Source of the DNA: Anaerolineales bacterium
GTDB lineage: Bacteria > Chloroflexota > Anaerolineae > Anaerolineales > Villigracilaceae
NCBI GenBank assembly: GCA_020847355.1
Contig: JADLCG010000244.1
Coordinates: 1 to 12,378 of the forward strand
DNA: 12,378 nt
Reading direction: 5' to 3'
Position 1 is the stretch's first letter. Each line of letters opens with the position of its first letter. This document shows positions 7,441 through 12,378 of this stretch, piece by piece. The notes beneath the pieces are model-generated. The model worked only from the letters and a program-made list of their open reading frames with translations. It had not been told where the DNA came from and made no database searches. Made by a program: the position numbers and the translations under genes.

Positions 7441-7478
7441 CGTGAAATTTGTAACATGTCAAAAGCGTAAACCAACTC

Positions 7479-7507
7479 TTGCTCTTTGATTGCTCCATGG
7501 GTATAAT
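7479..7507 (+). promoter_or_regulatory. Probable promoter of the ileS T-box transcript
   Basis: A perfect TATAAT at 7502-7507 with TTGCTC at 7479-7484, 17 bases apart. The -35 is only a half match, but the position is right: transcription would start near 7514, a short distance before T-box stem I. The divergent S1-domain promoter lies about 40 bases upstream. Confidence 0.7.
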
Positions 7508-7518
7508 TTGCCAATTCC

Positions 7519-7791
7519 TAAAAACGTTGCAGGGAACGAGTAAACTGTTCAGGTCGGCACAGCGAGTCCGAGGTCAGGTGTGAGGCGGATCCGAAAGGCA
7601 GTTGAAAATCATCCCGAAGTTGAAATCTGAAATTAGTTAACTGGTTGGTTAGTTAGCTGATATTAAGAAATCCGAAGTAATGCGTCTTCGTTATCAAAAC
7701 AAATTGAGAGTCTATCCGTTGGATAGAAATCAGAGTGGTACCGCGTGAGCAATGCTCTCGTCTCTGTTTATGAGATGAGAGTTTTTATTTT
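7519..7791 (+). promoter_or_regulatory. Isoleucine T-box riboswitch (transcriptional) controlling ileS
   Basis: The leader senses uncharged tRNA-Ile and, when it is bound, prevents termination. Stem I base is GGGA (7532-7535) with TCCC (7612-7615). The AGTA of the S-turn (7538-7541) faces the specifier loop GAAAATCA (7604-7611), bounded above by the stem AACTG (7543-7547) / CAGTT (7599-7603). The specifier codon is ATC at 7608-7610, followed by A, matching isoleucine. The AGCGAG element (7561-7566) and following bases resemble the distal stem I loop-receptor region. Stem III is the perfect hairpin TCTATCC-gtt-GGATAGA (7711-7727). The T-box proper is AGAGTGGTACCGCGTGA (7732-7748). Its TGGT (7736-7739) pairs with the ACCA end of the tRNA, agreeing with A73 of tRNA-Ile. 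The terminator competes at 7755-7791. Specifier, discriminator and downstream gene all agree, so the call is firm. Confidence 0.95.
7755..7791 (+). terminator. T-box-controlled intrinsic terminator
   Basis: Stem CTCTCGTCTC (7755-7764) pairs with GAGATGAGAG (7772-7781), ten pairs including one G-U, with a seven-base loop and TTTTTATTTT after it. The left arm overlaps bases that would form the 3' side of the antiterminator, so the two structures exclude each other. Confidence 0.92.
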
Positions 7792-7829
7792 AATAATTAG
7801 TAAACGAGGCAATAGTTAGGAGACGAACC

Positions 7830-10800
7830 ATGTTTAAACCTGTAAACCCAAAACTAGACGCGCCAGCGATGGAAGACGCTGTATTGAAATTTTGGAAAAA
7901 ACAAGAAATTTTCAAAAAGACAACCGAACAACGCCAAGGTAAGCCTGAATATGTTTTTTATGAGGGCCCGCCGACGGCGAACGGTAAACCCGGCGTACAT
8001 CATGTTTTAGCGCGCGCATTTAAGGATATGTTTCCGCGTTATAAAATCATGCGCGGATTTAACGTCTCGCGGCGCGGCGGTTGGGATACGCACGGCTTGC
8101 CGGTTGAGATTGAAGTTGAAAAACAATTGGGCTTTAACAATAAGCAACAAATTGAAGCATACGGCATAGATAAATTCAACGAACTTTGTAAAAAGTCCGT
8201 CTTTACTTATATTCAAGATTGGGAACGACTGACCGACCGCATTGCCTTTTGGGTGGATTTGGAAACTGCCTATGTGACTTATGAAAATGAATACATCGAA
8301 TCGGTGTGGTGGATTCTCAAAAATTTTTGGGAAAAAGATTTGCTCTTCAAAGGCTATAAGATCGTGCCGTATTGTCCGCGTTGCGGCACGCCGCTCTCTG
8401 ACCATGAAGTGGCGCTCGGTTACGATGACGCAGTAGACCCTTCGGTCTTTGTGCGCTTCCCGCTGGTGGATAAGCCGGATACTTCCTTGCTAGTTTGGAC
8501 GACCACCCCGTGGACCTTGCCCGCCAATGTGGCGGTTGCCGCGCACCCCGAAGTGGATTATGTGACGATTGAGCGCGATAACAACGGCACAACGGAGAAA
8601 TTAATCCTTGCCAAGAATTTGGTGGAGAAAATTTTCAAAGACGAAGAAGTGAAGGTTGTTGAAACCTTCAAAGGCAAGAAACTAAAAGGCGTGAAGTATC
8701 AGCCGCTCTTCACCTTTGTGACTGTGGATAAGCCCGCTTATTTTGTCGTGCTTGGCGATTTCGTGACTACTGAAGACGGCTCGGGACTTGTGCATCAGGC
8801 TCCTGCCTTTGGCGCAGAAGATATGGAAATGGCGAAGCAAAATGATTTGCCGATTCTCTTGACCGTGCAACCGGACGGAACGTTCATCCCTGAGATTACG
8901 CCGTGGCGCGGAATCTTCGTCAAAGATGCCGACCCGCAAATTATCAAAGATTTAGACGCGCGCGGTTTGTTATTCAGCGCGAGCGCTTTTACGCATACCT
9001 ATCCATTTTGCTGGCGCTGTAAAACTCCGCTTTTGTATTATGCGCGTGAATCTTGGTATATTCGCACCAGCGCGAAGAAAGAACAACTAGTTGGCTTGAA
9101 CAAAACCATCAATTGGGTTCCAGAGCATATCAAGAACGGGCGGTTTGGCAATTGGCTGGAAAATAATATTGATTGGTCGCTTTCACGCGAGCGTTATTGG
9201 GGCACGCCGCTCCCAGTTTGGGAATGTGAAAATACGGATTGTAAACAGCGCGAGTGCGTGGGTTCGGTCAAGGAGCTTTCTGAAAAGGCTGGCAAAGATT
9301 TGACTGAATTGGATTTGCACCGCCCGCATGTGGATCAGGTGCATTGGAAGTGTAGCCAATGCGGCGGCAAGATGACGCGCGTCAAAGATTTGATTGACGT
9401 GTGGTTTGATTCTGGTTCCATGCCGTACGCGCAATGGCACTATCCATTTGAAAATCAGGATAAATTCAAAGCGCAGTACCCCGCTGATTACATCTGCGAA
9501 GCGGTGGACCAGACTCGCGGCTGGTTCTATTCTTTGCACGCGATCTCTACATTGCTTAATGACCAAGTTTCATTCAAAAATGTAATTTGTTTGGGTCACA
9601 TTCAAGATGGCGAAGGGCGCAAGATGTCTAAGTCTTTGGGCAATATTGTTCAGCCGTGGGACGTGTTAAATCTACATGGCGCGGACGCCCTGCGCTGGTA
9701 TCTGTATACTGCCACGCCGCCCGGACAAGAACGCCGCTTCTCCGCCGATTTGGTTGGGGATGTGATCCGCAGTTTCACTTTGACTTTGTGGAATGTGTAC
9801 TCCTTCTTTGTCACCTATGCCAACTTGGATAAACCGCAAGCCTTGACCGTGACCGCGCCGACCAATGAATTAGATCGTTGGTTGCTTTCTGAATTAAATG
9901 TTCTCGTGCGCGATGTGACCAAAGCCTACGAAGAATATGACGTGACCAACGCCACACGCCCCGTTGAGAAATTCGTCGAGACGCTTTCCACTTGGTATGT
10001 GCGCCGCTCGCGCCGCCGCTTCTGGAAAAACGATTCATCGGCGGATAAACAAGCCGCGTATTCAACTTTATATACCGCTTTGGTGACGGTTTCTAAATTG
10101 ATCGCCCCAGCCATGCCTTTCTTAGCGGATGAGCTATATCAAAATTTGGTGCGTTCGGTGGACGAGACCGCGCCAGAATCGGTGCATTTAGCCGAATGGC
10201 CCCCCGTGATGGACGAATTCATTGACGAAACGCTCAATAAAGAGATGCAACTCGTGATGAAGTTGGTTTCGTTGGGTCATGCCGCCCGCCAAAAAGCGAA
10301 TCGCAAGGTTCGTCAGCCGCTGGCAGAAGCCGCATTTTCGGTTGGTAATCCGAGCGAGCGAAGCGCTTTGACCAAAAATGTAGATGTAATTCAAGATGAA
10401 TTAAATGTAAAACAAGTCCGCTTGTTAGATGCCGCCACTGAAGCCGTATCGCATACGGTCAAGCCGTTGCCCAAACAACTTGGTCAAAAATATGGCAACA
10501 AATTTCCTGCGCTTCAAAAAGCGCTTCTGACAATGAATCCAGAAGAAGTGGCTAGCGCCTTACGCGCCAATAAACCTGTGGAAGTTAGATTAGACGGCGA
10601 GACTTACCAAATCCTTGCGGATGAAGTGGAAGTGAAAGCGCTCGCCAAAGAAGGTTTTGCCGTTGCCGAAGATGGCGCGTACGTTGCCGCTTTGGTCACT
10701 GACTTAACTCCCGAACTCGTCGCCGAAGGCTTGGCAAGAGAATTTGTTCGGCGTGTACAAGATTTACGAAAGACAGCGGATTTAGACGTAGCCGATCGAA

Positions 10801-10979
10801 TTGAGTTGTTTGTTGAAGCCAGCGCTGGGTTGAAATCCGCAATTGAGGCGCATAAAGATTACATCACCGCCGAAACCTTGACCACGAAATTAATCTTTGC
10901 AAATCCGCCGGCGAATGCAAGCGTGGTAGAAGATGAATTTGATCGTGAAAAAGTAAAAGCTGGGCTGGTGAAGCGGTAA
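7830..10979 (+). CDS. ileS: Isoleucyl-tRNA synthetase, IleS2 type with GXHH signature
   Basis: This class I synthetase of 1049 residues charges tRNA-Ile and edits mischarged valine. The N-terminal Rossmann fold has FYEGPPTANGKPGVHHVL, where the usual HIGH motif reads GVHH (positions 55-58, His57 and His58). The CP1 editing domain shows VWTTTPWTLPANVAVAAHP and EDGSGLVHQAPAFGAEDMEMA. KMSKS is at 9621-9635 (residues 598-602). Cysteine pairs that could bind zinc are CPRC (Cys182, Cys185), CWRC, and CENTDC with CSQCGG. WYVRRSRRRFWK marks the anticodon-binding domain. The length, the editing-domain sequence and the C-terminal extension without a terminal zinc finger fit the eukaryote-like IleS2 (type often mupirocin-tolerant). 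An AGGAG (7818-7822) lies seven bases before the ATG. Expression is under the T-box leader upstream. The gene stands alone, with a terminator right after it. Confidence 0.95.
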   Translation: MFKPVNPKLDAPAMEDAVLKFWKKQEIFKKTTEQRQGKPEYVFYEGPPTANGKPGVHHVLARAFKDMFPRYKIMRGFNVSRRGGWDTHGLPVEIEVEKQLGFNNKQQIEAYGIDKFNELCKKSVFTYIQDWERLTDRIAFWVDLETAYVTYENEYIESVWWILKNFWEKDLLFKGYKIVPYCPRCGTPLSDHEVALGYDDAVDPSVFVRFPLVDKPDTSLLVWTTTPWTLPANVAVAAHPEVDYVTIERDNNGTTEKLILAKNLVEKIFKDEEVKVVETFKGKKLKGVKYQPLFTFVTVDKPAYFVVLGDFVTTEDGSGLVHQAPAFGAEDMEMAKQNDLPILLTVQPDGTFIPEITPWRGIFVKDADPQIIKDLDARGLLFSASAFTHTYPFCWRCKTPLLYYARESWYIRTSAKKEQLVGLNKTINWVPEHIKNGRFGNWLENNIDWSLSRERYWGTPLPVWECENTDCKQRECVGSVKELSEKAGKDLTELDLHRPHVDQVHWKCSQCGGKMTRVKDLIDVWFDSGSMPYAQWHYPFENQDKFKAQYPADYICEAVDQTRGWFYSLHAISTLLNDQVSFKNVICLGHIQDGEGRKMSKSLGNIVQPWDVLNLHGADALRWYLYTATPPGQERRFSADLVGDVIRSFTLTLWNVYSFFVTYANLDKPQALTVTAPTNELDRWLLSELNVLVRDVTKAYEEYDVTNATRPVEKFVETLSTWYVRRSRRRFWKNDSSADKQAAYSTLYTALVTVSKLIAPAMPFLADELYQNLVRSVDETAPESVHLAEWPPVMDEFIDETLNKEMQLVMKLVSLGHAARQKANRKVRQPLAEAAFSVGNPSERSALTKNVDVIQDELNVKQVRLLDAATEAVSHTVKPLPKQLGQKYGNKFPALQKALLTMNPEEVASALRANKPVEVRLDGETYQILADEVEVKALAKEGFAVAEDGAYVAALVTDLTPELVAEGLAREFVRRVQDLRKTADLDVADRIELFVEASAGLKSAIEAHKDYITAETLTTKLIFANPPANASVVEDEFDREKVKAGLVKR

Positions 10980-10984
10980 TTGGC

Positions 10985-11024
10985 AAGAGACTTCGGAAGT
11001 TGAAAAAAACTTCCGAAGTCTCTT
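10985..11024 (+). terminator. Intrinsic terminator after ileS
   Basis: A perfect 17-bp stem, 10985-11001 (AAGAGACTTCGGAAGTT) pairing with 11008-11024, with a six-base loop (11002-11007) and then TATTTAT. It begins six bases after the ileS stop. The stem is symmetric enough that it may also stop transcripts arriving from the minus-strand DinB gene. Confidence 0.88.
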
Positions 11025-11069
11025 TATTTATCCATTGGATTAGTCAGGGATATTTGCAATCGCGCCGCT

Positions 11070-11150
11070 TTACCAGATACCCGGCGCCAAACGATATCGA
11101 ACGTGCCGCTTGTATTCTTGATAGCCTGCCGGATTTTGTTCCAGATAAGG
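11070..11150 (-). pseudogene. C-terminal remnant of a methyltransferase-like (ICMT/steroid-reductase fold) gene
   Basis: Between the DinB stop and the ileS terminator, the minus strand encodes 26 codons and a stop: PYLEQNPA then GYQEYKRHVRYRLAPGIW. This strongly recalls the conserved tail of isoprenylcysteine-carboxylmethyltransferase-like membrane proteins, which end in YxEYxxRVRYRLxPGxW. A stop codon (TTA on the plus strand, 11151-11153) directly precedes it and no start exists, so it is not a gene now. It begins a few bases after the DinB stop, suggesting that a deletion or replacement removed the rest. The family call comes from memory of the tail motif and is moderate; protein-like conservation of the segment is the firmer part. 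Confidence 0.5.
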
Positions 11151-11155
11151 TTAAT

Positions 11156-11686
11156 TCATTTATTTGCTAGGTAATTCTCTTTGATGCTGTTGATGTGATG
11201 CAACTCATGCCCGGCGATGTGATAAGCCGCCGCGCGAACGCTCATGATGTTATTGCTGGCAATTCCTTTTCTTGTCAATGCTTCTTCGTCAAGGCTTTCG
11301 AAAAATTTAATCGTCGCGTTTCGTACCGCCGTAAATTCGCCGATAATTGCTTCTAGCGCGCGATCGTTTGCGCCGGTATACGGAACATATTCATCTTGCT
11401 CAAAGCCGGGTAATTCAGTTTTATCATTTCTGGCAAACCGCAACGCCCGATAACAATAGATTCGTTCGTCGTCAACGATATGGACTAGAATTTCTTTAAT
11501 GGTCCACTCTCCTGCGGCGTGTCGAACGGTTAATTTTTCTTGAGGCAATAAACGCACAAACTTGACCGTATTTTCAAGATTATTCTGTAAATGCTCTAAG
11601 ACGAGACCGTCGTCAGGTAATAGTCCAATGTACATAATGGTATAGGGTGCATATTCATCTACCATTGGCTTGGGAATTATTTTCAT
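11156..11686 (-). CDS. DinB-family (DinB_2-like) putative metal-dependent protein
   Basis: A 176-residue, mainly helical protein of the DinB/YfiT four-helix-bundle superfamily. Members use three histidines to bind a divalent metal, and some act as thiol-dependent S-transferases; most are uncharacterised. Seen here are EWTIKEILVHIVDDERIY (about residues 60-77), which contains the first histidine, and AAYHIAGHELHHINSIKENY near the C-terminus, with the HxxxH pair typical of the superfamily. The length is normal. The start at 11686 has an AGAGG about nine bases upstream; a second Met at residue 8 is possible. I see no convincing promoter. A perfect 7-bp inverted repeat GCTTAAA/TTTAAGC (11730-11748) lies upstream. 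The substrate cannot be predicted. Neighbours are degraded sequences, so context gives no clue. Confidence 0.85.
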   Translation of the reverse strand: MKIIPKPMVDEYAPYTIMYIGLLPDDGLVLEHLQNNLENTVKFVRLLPQEKLTVRHAAGEWTIKEILVHIVDDERIYCYRALRFARNDKTELPGFEQDEYVPYTGANDRALEAIIGEFTAVRNATIKFFESLDEEALTRKGIASNNIMSVRAAAYHIAGHELHHINSIKENYLANK

Positions 11687-11729
11687 TTTGATAACCTCTC
11701 AGAAGTATTATTTTTCCGTTGGTTCTGAA

Positions 11730-11748
11730 GCTTAAATCCGGTTTAAGC
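11730..11748. repeat. Short perfect palindrome upstream of the DinB gene
   Basis: GCTTAAA-TCCGG-TTTAAGC, seven bases per arm. It lies about 45 bases before the DinB start and could be a regulator site or a remnant of mobile DNA. Nothing else supports either reading. Confidence 0.35.
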
Positions 11749-11805
11749 CGCTGAGGGCTATGCATTAGATTTTATCCGAAATAGCGAGAATAGCGTTATG
11801 ATGTC

Positions 11806-11816
11806 AGGGCGCTAAC
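11806..11816. repeat. Left flanking direct repeat (putative target duplication)
   Basis: AGGGCGCTAAC, exactly repeated at 11960-11970. The two copies bracket a 143-base segment with terminal inverted repeats. Confidence 0.65.
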
Positions 11817-11959
11817 CATGGCTTTCTCAAAGTCCGGATTTCAGGCTCTTTTGTACGCGGATTTCACGGAACGGACGGATTTTTTCCTTTTTTCAGGGAG
11901 AGTTCTGTGTCATCCGTGTACTGAAATTAGTTTTTGTCAAGCTACTTTGAGAAGACCAT
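11817..11959. mobile_element. MITE-like non-coding element, 143 bp
   Basis: The ends are imperfect inverted repeats: ATGGCTTTCTCAAAGT (11818-11833) against the complement of 11944-11959, 14 of 16 matching. Inner arms continue the symmetry: ATTTCAG (11838-11844) with CTGAAAT (11921-11927), and GTACGCGGAT (11853-11862) with ATCCGTGTAC (11912-11921, one mismatch), so the whole segment can fold on itself. There is no coding potential. The element is flanked by exact 11-base direct repeats, a length seen for IS4-like insertions. I infer a non-autonomous transposon mobilised in trans; no transposase for it is in the window. Confidence 0.6.
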
Positions 11960-11970
11960 AGGGCGCTAAC
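11960..11970. repeat. Right flanking direct repeat (putative target duplication)
   Basis: The second exact copy of AGGGCGCTAAC. It runs straight into the transposase-like reading frame that follows, so the element appears to have landed at or just before the beginning of that older frame. A weaker look-alike, TGTCAGGTCGCTAG, occurs at 12076-12089 (compare TGTCAGGGCGCTAA at 11802-11815). Confidence 0.6.
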
Positions 11971-12073
11971 TTATGAAGAACTAAAAACAAAGCCAAGAAA
12001 ATTTCTGACATTTATCAGCTTGACCGTGAAAGAGTTTGCCGAATTACTTTGCCGATCAATCTACTTTTGCTAA
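11963..12073 (+). pseudogene. N-terminal transposase remnant (IS5-like helix-turn-helix region)
   Basis: The plus strand reads ALTYEELKTKPRKF, then LTFISLTVKEFAELL, before losing similarity and stopping at 12071-12073. The LTYEEL-x-KPR-x-F pattern and the L(S/T)(V/L)xEFxxLL helix are typical of the first 30 residues of IS5-type DDE transposases with an N-terminal helix-turn-helix. There is no start codon (GCG stands where Met would be) and no catalytic domain. It is therefore a relic. The identification is by motif memory over a short span. Confidence 0.45.
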
Positions 12074-12111
12074 ACTGTCAGGTCGCTAGAAATTTCAGAA
12101 CTTTTTTCATT

Positions 12112-12117
12112 TATAAT
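12112..12117 (+). promoter_or_regulatory. Possible -10 hexamer for the downstream pcs-like gene
   Basis: TATAAT occurs 65 bases before the start of the last gene. I find no convincing -35 at 16-18 bases, so this is weak. If real, the heptamer repeats lie wholly within the 5' leader. Confidence 0.3.
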
Positions 12118-12121
12118 TTCG

Positions 12122-12163
12122 CAACCTTCAACCTTCAACCTGTAACTTGTAACCTGTAACCTT
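12122..12163. repeat. Six tandem heptamers in the leader of the pcs-like gene
   Basis: CAACCTT, CAACCTT, CAACCTG, TAACTTG, TAACCTG, TAACCTT: 42 bases with consensus YAACYTK. The array ends eight bases before the ribosome site of the gene at 12182. It may vary in copy number by slippage. Confidence 0.85.
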
Positions 12164-12181
12164 AAAACCCAAAGGACACCC

Positions 12182-12378
12182 ATGCCTACCGAATCGCCTA
12201 AACCCAACCTCATCCGTTCCGTCCTCGCCTGGGGCGTGCATCTCTTCACCGCCAGCGGCGCGCTGTGCAGTTTATTCGCCATCCTCGCCATCTTTGATAA
12301 AGATTGGAAGATGATGATTATCTGGATGATCGCCGGTATGCTCATAGACGGCTTCGACGGCATGTTAGCGCGCTGGGC
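12182..12378 (+). CDS. Phosphatidylcholine synthase-like CDP-alcohol phosphatidyltransferase (3' end outside window)
   Basis: Only 65 codons are visible. AWGVHLFTASGALCSLFAILAI followed by a second hydrophobic stretch and MLIDGFDGMLARW is the N-terminal part of a CDP-alcohol phosphatidyltransferase; DGFDGMLAR begins the DG-x2-AR signature that binds the CDP-lipid and metal. The AWxVHLFTASGA start is the pattern I associate with bacterial Pcs, which condenses CDP-diacylglycerol with choline to make phosphatidylcholine in the membrane. Phosphatidylserine or phosphatidylglycerophosphate synthase are the alternatives, and the missing C-terminal part would decide. AAAGGA (12171-12176) lies five bases before the ATG. 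Confidence 0.72.
   Translation, partial: MPTESPKPNLIRSVLAWGVHLFTASGALCSLFAILAIFDKDWKMMIIWMIAGMLIDGFDGMLARW

Larger units (their letters stand above)
11687..12181. other. Long intergenic region without an intact gene
   Basis: The stretch between the DinB start and the pcs-like start holds a small palindrome, the MITE-like element with its flanking repeats, a transposase relic and the heptamer array. I find no RNA gene, no intact coding frame and no CRISPR-like structure in it. Confidence 0.7.

Noticed and set aside
8007..8405. Minus-strand frames within ileS, including those around 8007-8405 and 9183-9566
   Set aside because: They are shadows of the unambiguous ileS reading frame, and their translations show no family motifs.
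10985..11024. Long inverted repeat as a transposon end
   Set aside because: It is six bases behind the ileS stop, with a short loop and a T-rich tail, so a terminator explains it fully.
12122..12163. CRISPR array
   Set aside because: Units are seven bases, directly adjacent and without spacers; no cas genes are present.
12070..12363. 97-codon minus-strand frame across the heptamers and the pcs-like gene
   Set aside because: It overlaps the CDP-alcohol phosphatidyltransferase signature on the plus strand and crosses a tandem repeat, so the apparent frame is a by-product.

Overview
The window looks like a chromosomal piece of a bacterium of moderate GC. My best guess is an Anaerolineae-type Chloroflexota. 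This rests on gene content and protein flavour (FtsY next to RF2, a T-box ahead of an IleS2-type synthetase, a phosphatidylcholine-synthase-like gene) and not on a marker gene. Genes are tightly packed up to about position 11000. The last 700 bases are a decayed, repeat-rich patch.

Positions 1-6584 read as one plus-strand transcription unit. It begins with the 3' part of ftsY, followed by prfB (release factor 2) with a classical programmed +1 frameshift at an in-frame UGA (958-960). One base after prfB comes a 38-codon gene for a single-helix membrane microprotein. It is followed without gaps or with overlap by an MBOAT acyltransferase, a membrane-anchored SGNH-type protein, a small acyl carrier protein and a fatty-acyl-AMP-ligase-like adenylating enzyme. 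A strong hairpin overlapping the last stop codon ends the unit.

The five-gene set mirrors the parts list of the Dlt teichoic acid D-alanylation system: DltX, DltB, DltD, DltC and DltA. The adenylating enzyme, however, resembles acyl/fatty-acyl AMP ligases and not DltA. The microprotein ends in WIYQGF, matching in placement the Tyr-containing C-terminal motif of DltX. I infer a pathway in which a carboxylic acid is activated, loaded on the carrier protein, passed through the MBOAT channel, possibly via the microprotein tyrosine, and delivered by the SGNH protein to an extracytoplasmic acceptor. Neither acyl group nor acceptor can be read from the sequence. This is the most interesting item in the window.

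Positions 6590-7829 hold a convergently oriented gene for a two-S1-domain RNA-binding protein with a clear sigma70-type promoter, and divergent from it an isoleucine T-box riboswitch with its own promoter and terminator. The T-box controls ileS (7830-10979), an IleS2-type isoleucyl-tRNA synthetase whose HIGH signature reads GVHH. A 17-bp hairpin terminator follows.

Positions 11025-12378 are accessory-like. They contain the last 26 codons of a lost methyltransferase-like gene, a DinB-family protein on the minus strand, a 143-bp MITE-like element with imperfect terminal inverted repeats and 11-bp flanking direct repeats sitting at the start of a transposase remnant, six tandem heptamers, and the first 65 codons of a probable phosphatidylcholine synthase running off the window.
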